The notes beneath the pieces were generated by a model, which searched no databases, was not told the origin of the DNA, and saw only the letters and a list, made by a program, of their open reading frames with translations. From Flavobacteriales bacterium (GTDB taxonomy: Bacteria > Bacteroidota > Bacteroidia > Flavobacteriales_F > PHOS-HE28), in assembly GCA_016710965.1 (NCBI GenBank), contig JADJTW010000010.1:1-64000 (forward strand): a stretch of DNA of 64,000 nt. The letters are read 5' to 3'. A program made the translations under genes and the position numbers. Shown here in pieces: positions 55,787-64,000 of the stretch; the first letter of the stretch is position 1, and each line of letters opens with the position of its first letter.

Positions 55787-58711
55787 ATGCTGCCACTTTC
55801 CGTCAGCACGAGCCGCCTGCTTGCAGGCGTCCTGCTTCTCTTCTCCATAAAGGCGGCTGCCCAAGTCTCCATCGAAGTGGGCAGCGGCGCTATCGTGAAT
55901 CCGGTGAATGCGGCTCCATCGCCGTATGCCAATTACCAGAACGGATCACGCAATCAACTGCTCTTCACCGTTGATGAATTGACGGCAGCAGGCATGGGAC
56001 CGGGCACTATCGTGAGCCTCGGCTTCCATGTGGCTGAAGAAAGCGGGACTACGCTCATCGCCTTCAGCGGAAAGGTGGGAACCACGGGATCCACCGCGCT
56101 GACCAACACTTGGGAACCGGGTCTCGTGGCGGCATGGACAGCGGGAGACTTCACGCCGACTGCGGGTTGGACCGTGCATCCCTTCGACTTTCCCTTCTTC
56201 TGGGACGGTGTGTCGAACTTGGTGATCGAGACCTGCTACACCAACGGATCGGCAACGCAGAACGCCACCGTGTACCAGACCGCAACGGCCAACGTGAGCT
56301 GCGTGGCGCGCAACTCGTTCAATGCCGCGATCTGCGCCGATGGCGGAGGAACGCACGTGCCCTTCCAGCAACGGCCCAATGTGCGCTTCGGTTGGCTGCC
56401 ATTGGAAGCCCCTCCGGTCGCGGCCTTCAGCGCGAGCCCACTCTTCTCATGCACCGGCACGATCACCTTCACCGATGCGAGCACCTTCTTCCCTTCATCG
56501 TGGTCATGGTCCTTCGGTGATGACAGCACGAGCACCGCACAGGATCCCATTCACGCGTACGTGAGCAGCGGCACCTACACCGTGGTGTTGATCGCATCGA
56601 ACGATTTCGGAAGCGATACCACGGAACTCGATGTGACGGTTGACCTCGGCGGCGTTTCTCCCATTGCCGCCTGCGCCGTGCCCAGCAGCGGTGCAGTGCA
56701 AGGATTCGGCATCCTGAGCGCCAGCATTGAAGGCGTGTTGCATGCCAGTGGCGATGCGATCGCCGATGGTGGCTACCTCGATAACACATGCGGACCCATA
56801 ACAGTGATGCAAGGAACCCTGCTCGACCTTTCGATCGTCACCGGCGGAGCTGCGCCGCACGCCGTTCGCGCGTGGTTGGACCTGGACAACTCCGGCACGT
56901 TCACTGCGAACGAAGGGCTGCTCTCCGCCACGGGCCCCACAGCCAGCAGCAGCACCTTGATCGGACCCGGTGCCGTTCTGAATACCCCATTGCGCTTGCG
57001 CGTAGTGGCCGCATATGACCTTGTCACTCCCGATCCGCAGGCCTGCGGCACCGTCCAGTACGGACAGGCGGAGGACTACTCCGTGATCGTGGTGCCCAAC
57101 GCATTGCCGCCGGTCGCTGCGTTCAGCGCTTCACCCACCATCAGCTGCGAAGGCACAGTGCAATTCCTTGACCTCTCGCAGAACACGCCCACGGCCTGGG
57201 CTTGGGAGTTCGGCGATGGCGGCACCAGCGACCAGCCGAACCCGGCGCACAGCTACACCGCGAGCGGCACCTACACCGTAACCCTCACCGTCTTCAATGG
57301 GAATGGGCAGGACGATAGCATCGCCGTGGACATGATCATCATCGAACTTGGCGCACAGCTGCTGCCCGCAGCATGCACACCGAACACTTCAGCGTATTGC
57401 TGCGGATACGGCATACTGGGCTTGCAGTTCGCGGGCATCAGCAGCACCAGCCCCAATGGCAGCGAAGGCTATCAGGACCGCAGCTGCGGCAATACAGCCC
57501 AGGTGCAGGAGGGAGGCTCCTATCCGTGGAGCGTGACCACGGCCGACGCCACGCCCCATGACACCCGCATCTGGATCGATATGGATAACGACGGCAGCTT
57601 CGCTGCCAACGAACTGATCGCAACCGCGCTCGACCAATCCTCCCCGTCAGGTTCCGCGACCATCCCTGCGGGCATCGTATACGGCACACCAGTGCGCCTG
57701 CGCGTGCAAAGCGATGTGATCGGCCAGAGCAATGGGCCGTGCGATGCCCCGCTCTACGGGCAGGTGGAAGACTTCAGCGCGGTCATATCGCAGAACACCA
57801 ATCCTCCGACCGCTGCATTCACGATCTCACCCGCGGTCACCTGCGATGGCGTGGTGCAATTCTTCGACACGAGCGCTCCTCTGCCTACCAACTGGGCTTG
57901 GGATTTCGGCGACGGCGGCACCAGCAACGAGCAGGATCCCGTTCACAGCTACGACAGCCCCGGCACCTACACCGTGAGCCTGACCGCTGGCAACGCGTTC
58001 GGTAGCGACCAGAGCATCCTTGCTGGTGCCGTCGTCTACGTTCCCGGTTGGCAATGCGACACGCTCGGATTGGATGCAGCGGACGACTTTTCCAGCAACG
58101 AATGCCTGGGTGTGCTGAGCGATGATGGCGGTCCAGGCGGCAACTACACCGCCGGCACGAGCGGTGCATTCACCATAGCGCCTGCTGGTGCCGACCACGT
58201 CACGCTCAACTTCTCCGCCTTCGCATGGGGCATGAACCCCAACCGGTGGCTGGCCATATACGACGGCCCCGATGTCTTCAGTCCGCTCATAGACAACTAC
58301 ACCGGCAATGGATTGGGCCAGTTGCCCAACGGCGGTATCATCACATCCTCGGGCCCCAGCATCACGCTGCGGCAGGAACAAGGCGGCGGGGGCATGCAAC
58401 CGCCCAACAGCTTCGGATTCCTGCTGACGTGGAATTGCTCGCTAACAGGGATCGCGGAACTCGGTGACCCGCTAGGGACCATCAGGCCGCAACCTGCCGA
58501 CGAGGAATTCTACGTTGACCTTCCCGCCAGCACCGATCCGCACAGGACCCTGATCCTGCGCGATGCGCTGGGCCGCTTGATCGAGCAACGCGTCCTCGGC
58601 ATGGCCGCGAATTCGGTCCGATTCGATGTGAGCGACATTCCATCGGGCGCCTACGTCCTTCAACTGATCGCCTCGAACGCAAGCGCTGCACGCCCCATCA
58701 TCATCCGCTGA
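55787..58711 (+). CDS. T9SS type A protein with PKD, GEVED and CUB-like domains
   Basis: A 974-aa secreted protein with a signal peptide (VLLLFSIKAAAQ). PKD domains occur near residues 205-290, 440-520 and 668-750, each with SWSFGDD/WEFGDGG/WDFGDGG. GEVED domains lie at about 375-430 and 600-665 (LDLDNSGTF, IDMDNDGSF with QAEDYS/QVEDFS). A CUB-like domain follows (about 755-880). The C-terminus has a Por-type A sorting domain with LILRDALGRLIE and IPSGAYVLQLI. It is likely a surface-bound adhesin or protease-like glycan-binding protein; no catalytic motif is seen. It is followed after 5 bp by the CHU_C giant, so probably one operon. Confidence 0.8.
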   Translation: MLPLSVSTSRLLAGVLLLFSIKAAAQVSIEVGSGAIVNPVNAAPSPYANYQNGSRNQLLFTVDELTAAGMGPGTIVSLGFHVAEESGTTLIAFSGKVGTTGSTALTNTWEPGLVAAWTAGDFTPTAGWTVHPFDFPFFWDGVSNLVIETCYTNGSATQNATVYQTATANVSCVARNSFNAAICADGGGTHVPFQQRPNVRFGWLPLEAPPVAAFSASPLFSCTGTITFTDASTFFPSSWSWSFGDDSTSTAQDPIHAYVSSGTYTVVLIASNDFGSDTTELDVTVDLGGVSPIAACAVPSSGAVQGFGILSASIEGVLHASGDAIADGGYLDNTCGPITVMQGTLLDLSIVTGGAAPHAVRAWLDLDNSGTFTANEGLLSATGPTASSSTLIGPGAVLNTPLRLRVVAAYDLVTPDPQACGTVQYGQAEDYSVIVVPNALPPVAAFSASPTISCEGTVQFLDLSQNTPTAWAWEFGDGGTSDQPNPAHSYTASGTYTVTLTVFNGNGQDDSIAVDMIIIELGAQLLPAACTPNTSAYCCGYGILGLQFAGISSTSPNGSEGYQDRSCGNTAQVQEGGSYPWSVTTADATPHDTRIWIDMDNDGSFAANELIATALDQSSPSGSATIPAGIVYGTPVRLRVQSDVIGQSNGPCDAPLYGQVEDFSAVISQNTNPPTAAFTISPAVTCDGVVQFFDTSAPLPTNWAWDFGDGGTSNEQDPVHSYDSPGTYTVSLTAGNAFGSDQSILAGAVVYVPGWQCDTLGLDAADDFSSNECLGVLSDDGGPGGNYTAGTSGAFTIAPAGADHVTLNFSAFAWGMNPNRWLAIYDGPDVFSPLIDNYTGNGLGQLPNGGIITSSGPSITLRQEQGGGGMQPPNSFGFLLTWNCSLTGIAELGDPLGTIRPQPADEEFYVDLPASTDPHRTLILRDALGRLIEQRVLGMAANSVRFDVSDIPSGAYVLQLIASNASAARPIIIR

Positions 58712-58716
58712 AGAAC

Positions 58717-61700
58717 ATGAGCAACCAACGGAACTGGATGAAGCAGCTGCTCGCAGTGCTGTGGATGGGCCTTTCGCTGACGGCGAGCGCCACGCATTTG
58801 ATCGGCGGCAACCTGGGCTACACCTACTTGGGCGAGACCGCACCTGGCAGCCAGCTCTACCGCTACCAGGTCTACATGGAGTTCTACATGAACTGCGGGG
58901 ACGACAGCAACTGGCAGACCCTGCAGGAACTGCTGGCTACCAACAATGGCGTAATGCCCGTGGGCGTGTACGCGCAAGACCCGCTCGCACCCAACGCGAA
59001 CAAGGCATTGCTCACCACCGTTGGACTGGCGCTCGTGGATAGTGCGCTCATTGTTCCCGACCTGCCCAACGGATGCTCGGTGGGCGCTGGCCTCTGCACC
59101 AAGCGCGGCTTGCTGCGCGGCTTCGTGAACCTTCCGTTGAATTTCGGTGGTTATCATCTGTACTTCCAGATGAACGCCCGGAACCTGTCGATCAGCAACC
59201 TGCTGAACCCGAATAACACGGGCATCGGATACTATGCGTTCATACCGCCGCCGTTGCTGGTGAACTCCTCGCCGATCTGGCTCGGCATCCCCACTCCATT
59301 GCTGTGCATCAATGACACGAGCACATTCGTGAACAGCGCCACCGACCCCGATGGCGACCAGCTGATCTTCTCCTTCGAGGTTCCATACAACAGTGTCGAT
59401 GGCGGCGGCGGCATCATTCCACCGCCCAACACGCTGCCCAATGCCGTCCCCTTGGTGAACTACGTGCCTGCATTCAGCGTGAGCGAGCCATTCGGTCCTG
59501 GGGGCTATGCGTTCATCAACGGCGCCACAGGATTGACGGCCTATATGCCGACCGTTCAAGGCAACTACGTGGTGGCGGTGGAAGTGAAGGAGTACCGCAA
59601 TGGCGTGCTCATCGGCCGCACGCGCCGCGATTTGCAACTACAGGCGGTGGTATGCCCGCCCAATGACGCGCCCGAAGCGCTGGCCGGCCAAGGAACCGCC
59701 TACATGGTGCTTGCTGGCCAGGAACTGTGCTTCGACCTGGGCTTCACCGACCCCGATGCGGATTCGCTGCTGCTAGTGGCCAGCGGCACCATCTTCGACG
59801 GTGCCCTCTTCAGCCCGCCCGCCACGATCATCGCCCCCGTAACGGGAAACGCTGCGGTGAACAGCACATTCTGCTGGGACACTGATTGCGACCAGGCGCA
59901 GGACCAGCCGTACCTTTTCAGTGTGAGCGTCTCGGACAACGGCTGCCCGCCGCGAACGCTTGACGTGATCTACCAGATCACCGTTCTCGGCTTCAGCGGT
60001 CCGCAGTCGATCAACGGCCCGGCACAGGCATGCACACAGCAGACGGGCAGCGTGTACAGCACAGCGGCCATCCCCGGCGCGTCCTTCACCTGGACCGTCA
60101 CAGGCGGGCAGATCACTAGCGGCCAGGGCAGTAACAGCATCATCGTGGATTGGGGCGCCGCAGGGCCGGGAAGCGTGCAGGTGTCCGCCACCAACGCACA
60201 AGGTTGCGCCAGCGACCCCATCAGCATTCCGGTGAACGTGGTGGCATTGCCCGCTACGAGCGCCGGCGCTGATGCGGCGATCTGCCCCGGTGCCAGCATC
60301 ACGCTCGGGGGTTCGCCCACAGGGCCTGGGGGCAGCAGCTACAGCTGGTCGCCAGCGATCGGGCTCAGCAGCAGCAGTATCGCCAACCCCACCGCATCGC
60401 CGGCGATCACCACGCAGTACATCGTTCAAGTGACCAACAGCGGATGCGTGAATCGCGATACCGTGGTGGTGACCGTGAACCAACCGCAGGTTGATGCTGG
60501 CAACAACGCTGCATTCTGCATCGGTGGCGGCGCGCAACTGAGCGCCAATGGGAATGGCGGAGGATTCTCCTGGAGCCCTGCCACCGGCTTGAGCTCGACC
60601 ACGATCAGCAACCCGATAGCTGCTCCAACGGTAACAACGACATACACCGTTACGCTTACCGATGCCATCGGCTGCACGATAACTGATAGCGTGACAGTGA
60701 CGGTGAACCAGTTGCCCGATGCCGATGCCGGTGCCGACCTCACACCATGCGAAAGCACCACCATCGCACTCGGCGGAGCACCCACAGGTCCTGTCGGAAG
60801 CACTTTCTCCTGGTTGCCAGCGACCGGGCTTGACGATGCCACCAGCCCCAACCCCGCGCTGATGGTGACAACCGATGCCACGTACATCGTGGTGGTGACC
60901 GACGCCAACCAGTGCATCAATGCGGATACGGTGATCGTAGCGGTGCTGCCGCTGCCCGATGTGGACGCGGGGCCAGATCTTCAAGTGTGCTTCGGAGGAA
61001 GCGTTCAACTGCAAGGCAGCGGAAGCGGTGCGTTGTTGTGGACCCCGCCTTTCGGGTTGAACGACCCGACCGTGCCCGACCCGATCTGCACGCCCGAAGC
61101 AACAACGGTGTACACGCTCACGGTGACCGATAGCAACACCTGCACGAACAGCGATCAAGCCTTGGTGACGGTGAATGTGCTGCCGAGCGCGAATGCCGGC
61201 CCCGATGAGGCCGTGTGCCTAGGCGGAAGCGTTACCATCGGAACAAACCAGCCGGGCAGCTACAGCTGGTCACCCGCTACGGGACTAAGTGCTACGGACG
61301 TGGCGCAGCCCAGCGCCTCACCGGTCGTGACGACGACCTACTACGTCGCCCTTACCGATGCGACCAACTGCTCCGAGACCGACTCGGTGGTGGTAACCGT
61401 GAACCAGTTCTCGCAGAGCATAGCAATAGAACCACCGGTGGGGAGCGCCTGCGAGAACGCACCCGCTTCAGCCTTCGCGCTACCGGACCAGAGCGGCAAC
61501 AGCTACGCATGGAGCACTTCGGGACCGCTCATGATCACCGGCGCTGTCGACAACACCGTGGACCTGCTCCATACCACACCCGGCACGAGCACGCTCTATC
61601 TGATCGTCACCGATGCGAACGATTGCTCAAGCGATACGATCAGCAGTCCGTTCATCACATTGGATACTCCGGATGCCGATGCCGGTCCTGATGTGCTCTA

Positions 61701-64000
61701 CTGCATCGGCGACAGCGTACTGATCGGCGGTGCGCCTACCGGGCCGGTGGGATCGACCATCACCTGGAGCTCGCCTTCGGGATCGATCTCCGACAATTCG
61801 ATCGGCAACCCATACATCTCGGCGGCCTTCACCGAACAAGTGATCGTCTTCGTCTCGCAAGGAAGTTGCGCTGATTCCGATACGCTCCAAGTGGCGGTGA
61901 GCATCCCTGCTGCCGATGCCGGCCCCGATGCATCCATCTGCGAAGGCAGCAGCACGCAGCTGATTGCCAGCGGCGGCGCGAGCTATAGCTGGTCGCCCAC
62001 GACGGACCTGAGCGATCCCGATACTGCTGATCCGATCGCTTCACCGGCCACGACCACCACCTATGTGGTCTCGGTGACGAATGACGACCAATGCACGGCC
62101 GTGGATTCCGTGCAAGTAGTGGTGAACGCCGTTGCCAACGCGGGCCTGGATGGTTCCATCAACACCTGCGGAAGCGGATCAGTCTTCACGCTCACGGACT
62201 CGCTGGGCGGTACGCCCGATACCATGGGTCAATGGTTCACATCGGTCTTCGGCCCCCACGTAGACCTGTTCGATCCTTCCACGGACCAGGGAGGCACCTA
62301 TTACTATGTGGCAGGTATCGGCACCGCCTGCCCGGACACCGCCGCATTGCAGGTGAGCGTGACCAACCCGGAAGTCGACATCACGGGTGATGACATCATC
62401 TGCATTGGCGAGACCACCACGCTCACAGCCAGCGGCGGCACCAGCTACAACTGGTCCCCGACCACCGGAGTTGCCGATCCCAACGGTGCGAGCACGCAAT
62501 TCGACCCCATCGTTTCCACGGACTACGTTGTTACCGTGACGGATGCGATGGGATGCGTTGGATTGGGCCTGGTCACAATCGAAGTTAATCCGCTTCCAGC
62601 CACGGATGCCGGCAGCGACCTTGGTATTTGCATAGGGAGCAACAGCCCGATCGGCGGCTCGCCAACAGGCCCTCCGGGTGCGACATACGCATGGGTTCCG
62701 GCGTCGAGCCTTAGCAGCAGCACGAGCGCGAACCCCACCGCCACGCCTTCCGCCACGACCACCTACACCGTAACCGTAACGGATGGCAACCAATGCGTGA
62801 ATACGGATGATGTGGTCGTGACGGTGAACCTCTCTCCCACACTAGATGCTGGAGCCGATGTGGGGGTATGCCTCGGCAGCAGCGTGCAGTTGGGCGCGTC
62901 CGGCTCCGGCACATTCTCGTGGAGCCCTTCGACCGGGTTGAGCAGCACCACCGACGCCAACCCGATCGCTTCACCCACGGCGACAACGACCTACACGGTC
63001 ACCCTCACCGATGGCAACTCTTGCACAGCAACCGACGATGTGATCGTAACGGTGAACCCACTGCCCACCGTGGATGCCGGTGAGGACGCATGGCTCTGCC
63101 AGGGCTTCCAGACCGACCTGAACGGCTCGGGAAGTGCAGGCGCTGCGGCATGGACGCCCGCAGCCAATGTTGCGAATGCCTCTGCGCTAGTGACCACCGC
63201 CGATCCGCTCGTCACCACCACCTTCACGCTCACCATCACCGACGCGAACAACTGCGCTGCGAGCGATGCGGTGATCATCACCGTGAGCACCGATCCGCCG
63301 ATCGACGCTGGTAGCGATGCCACGGTGTGCGGCGGCGTGCCCGTGCAACTCGGCGGATCGCCCACGAGCGTTCCGGGCAGCACCTTCCTTTGGTCGCCTG
63401 CTTCAGGGCTCGATGATCCCACCAGCTCCAACCCGACCGCTGCGCCGAACGTCACCACCACTTACATCCTCACGGTGAGCAATGACACCTGCTCGAGCAC
63501 GCAAGCAGTCACCGTGACGATCGGCACCACGGGTGTTGCCGACTTCACCGCCCGCTTCGAGCCCGGTTGCGAGAACCTGCGAGGCTTCTTCCTGGACCAG
63601 AGCGCAGGCGCCGTAGCCTGGCAATGGGACCTCGGCAACGGCACCACCAGCACTTCGGAGAACACGCAGGCTTATCTGCCTTACGGCGACGCTACGACCG
63701 TAACGCTGGTGATCACTGATATCAGCGGCTGCACCGACACCACATCGCAGGTCTTCACCATGGACACCTACGCCAACCTGGCGAACGTGGAACTGCCCAA
63801 CGTCTTCACGCCGAACGGCGATGGGCAGAACGATGTCTTCACCCTGACCTCCGATGCCTTCCTCGGACCTTGCTCCACCATGGACGTGATGAACCGCTGG
63901 GGCGAGAGCATCTTCCTCAGCCAAGGCAACAACATCACTTGGGACGGGCGCAATTTCGCCGGTGAGCCTTGTACGGCGGGCACATACTTCTACGTAGTGA
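58717..64000 (+). CDS. Giant T9SS type B (CHU_C) Ig-like repeat protein, 3' partial
   Basis: At least 1761 aa, open to the window end. It starts at ATG 58717, with a signal-type N-terminus (LAVLWMGLSLTASATHLIGG). An N-terminal domain of about 300 residues carries DPDGDQLIFSF and DPDADSLLLV cadherin-like calcium motifs. Residues about 430-1600 are roughly 14 Ig-like domains of about 80 residues, each with CxGGSxxLGGSPTGPxGSxxxWSPA, TTTYxVTVTD and VTVNxLPxxxAG. A PKD-like domain follows, then CHU_C with LPNVFTPNGDGQNDVF near residue 1693 and NRWGE. The window ends in TYFYVV, a few residues from the C-terminus. It is presumably an extracellular adhesin secreted by T9SS. Confidence 0.85.
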   Translation, partial: MSNQRNWMKQLLAVLWMGLSLTASATHLIGGNLGYTYLGETAPGSQLYRYQVYMEFYMNCGDDSNWQTLQELLATNNGVMPVGVYAQDPLAPNANKALLTTVGLALVDSALIVPDLPNGCSVGAGLCTKRGLLRGFVNLPLNFGGYHLYFQMNARNLSISNLLNPNNTGIGYYAFIPPPLLVNSSPIWLGIPTPLLCINDTSTFVNSATDPDGDQLIFSFEVPYNSVDGGGGIIPPPNTLPNAVPLVNYVPAFSVSEPFGPGGYAFINGATGLTAYMPTVQGNYVVAVEVKEYRNGVLIGRTRRDLQLQAVVCPPNDAPEALAGQGTAYMVLAGQELCFDLGFTDPDADSLLLVASGTIFDGALFSPPATIIAPVTGNAAVNSTFCWDTDCDQAQDQPYLFSVSVSDNGCPPRTLDVIYQITVLGFSGPQSINGPAQACTQQTGSVYSTAAIPGASFTWTVTGGQITSGQGSNSIIVDWGAAGPGSVQVSATNAQGCASDPISIPVNVVALPATSAGADAAICPGASITLGGSPTGPGGSSYSWSPAIGLSSSSIANPTASPAITTQYIVQVTNSGCVNRDTVVVTVNQPQVDAGNNAAFCIGGGAQLSANGNGGGFSWSPATGLSSTTISNPIAAPTVTTTYTVTLTDAIGCTITDSVTVTVNQLPDADAGADLTPCESTTIALGGAPTGPVGSTFSWLPATGLDDATSPNPALMVTTDATYIVVVTDANQCINADTVIVAVLPLPDVDAGPDLQVCFGGSVQLQGSGSGALLWTPPFGLNDPTVPDPICTPEATTVYTLTVTDSNTCTNSDQALVTVNVLPSANAGPDEAVCLGGSVTIGTNQPGSYSWSPATGLSATDVAQPSASPVVTTTYYVALTDATNCSETDSVVVTVNQFSQSIAIEPPVGSACENAPASAFALPDQSGNSYAWSTSGPLMITGAVDNTVDLLHTTPGTSTLYLIVTDANDCSSDTISSPFITLDTPDADAGPDVLYCIGDSVLIGGAPTGPVGSTITWSSPSGSISDNSIGNPYISAAFTEQVIVFVSQGSCADSDTLQVAVSIPAADAGPDASICEGSSTQLIASGGASYSWSPTTDLSDPDTADPIASPATTTTYVVSVTNDDQCTAVDSVQVVVNAVANAGLDGSINTCGSGSVFTLTDSLGGTPDTMGQWFTSVFGPHVDLFDPSTDQGGTYYYVAGIGTACPDTAALQVSVTNPEVDITGDDIICIGETTTLTASGGTSYNWSPTTGVADPNGASTQFDPIVSTDYVVTVTDAMGCVGLGLVTIEVNPLPATDAGSDLGICIGSNSPIGGSPTGPPGATYAWVPASSLSSSTSANPTATPSATTTYTVTVTDGNQCVNTDDVVVTVNLSPTLDAGADVGVCLGSSVQLGASGSGTFSWSPSTGLSSTTDANPIASPTATTTYTVTLTDGNSCTATDDVIVTVNPLPTVDAGEDAWLCQGFQTDLNGSGSAGAAAWTPAANVANASALVTTADPLVTTTFTLTITDANNCAASDAVIITVSTDPPIDAGSDATVCGGVPVQLGGSPTSVPGSTFLWSPASGLDDPTSSNPTAAPNVTTTYILTVSNDTCSSTQAVTVTIGTTGVADFTARFEPGCENLRGFFLDQSAGAVAWQWDLGNGTTSTSENTQAYLPYGDATTVTLVITDISGCTDTTSQVFTMDTYANLANVELPNVFTPNGDGQNDVFTLTSDAFLGPCSTMDVMNRWGESIFLSQGNNITWDGRNFAGEPCTAGTYFYVV

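Noticed and set aside
59773..61158. Minus-strand open frame of about 460 codons in the CHU_C giant
   Set aside because: Shadow of the plus-strand Ig-like repeats.

Overview
The window is a GC-rich, gene-dense chromosome segment of a member of the Bacteroidota, most likely the order Flavobacteriales. The evidence is four kinds of feature. There are several secreted giants with type IX secretion (T9SS) C-terminal sorting domains, both the CHU_C/gliding type B tail and the Por-type A tail. A Bacteroidota -7 promoter element, TAnnTTTG or the variant TAnnTTCG, lies close to many start codons. The tmRNA tag begins with Gly and ends in ALAA. Family-typical genes are present, including a four-helix-bundle protein, SiaB, UMF1 transporter, MbnP lipoprotein and many outer-membrane beta-barrels. 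Several genes are broken by one- or two-base indels, mostly in homopolymers or repeats, which looks more like long-read assembly error than gene decay.

Layout. 1-6420 is the 3' part of a giant repetitive T9SS adhesin. 6.5-9.3 kb holds a small outer-membrane protein and gyrB, convergent on a shared hairpin terminator. 9.5-14.3 kb is a two-gene unit (outer-membrane barrel plus a 1026-aa TPR protein). 14.5-18.3 kb has ftsE, two glycosyltransferases and an EI24 membrane protein. 18.4-25.1 kb has purB, a porin, a DinB protein, a hypothetical protein, an apparent transporter-L-2-hydroxyglutarate oxidase fusion and a four-helix-bundle gene flanked by inverted repeats. 25.2-28.0 kb is an OmpA-type protein and two small barrels, and 28.1-30.4 kb is a frameshifted aconitase. 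30.5-32.7 kb is a probable metal (copper) handling operon with an MbnP lipoprotein. 32.8-36.1 kb has a bestrophin, a dipeptide epimerase and the rpsF-rpsR-rplI ribosomal operon. 36.6-43.5 kb is a translationally coupled pair of T9SS type A secreted proteins.

43.5-46.3 kb is the most unusual stretch. A ribbon-helix-helix/PIN toxin-antitoxin cassette sits between two copies of the dnaX promoter and first 20 codons, exactly 950 bp apart. The intact dnaX that follows carries an A9 slippery run with a stop in the -1 frame, predicting a short gamma form beside full-length tau.

46.3-53.1 kb continues with a MORN-repeat protein, icd, a dockerin-like secreted protein, a GT22-type glycosyltransferase, a MATE exporter and a small outer-membrane protein. 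53.1-53.7 kb is ssrA (tmRNA), followed by two perfect 100-bp tandem copies of a hairpin-rich palindromic module, each beginning with the last bases of the tmRNA gene. 53.8-64 kb is a saccharopine/alanine dehydrogenase-like enzyme, a SiaB-family protein, and two adjacent secreted giants (PKD/GEVED type A, then an Ig-like/CHU_C type B protein that runs off the window end).

Together the segment mixes core housekeeping (gyrB, purB, acn, icd, dnaX, ribosomal proteins, tmRNA) with a heavy investment in surface and secreted proteins. The features most worth follow-up are the dnaX cassette, the dnaX slippage site, the ssrA-linked hairpin repeats and the recurrent near-leaderless promoters.
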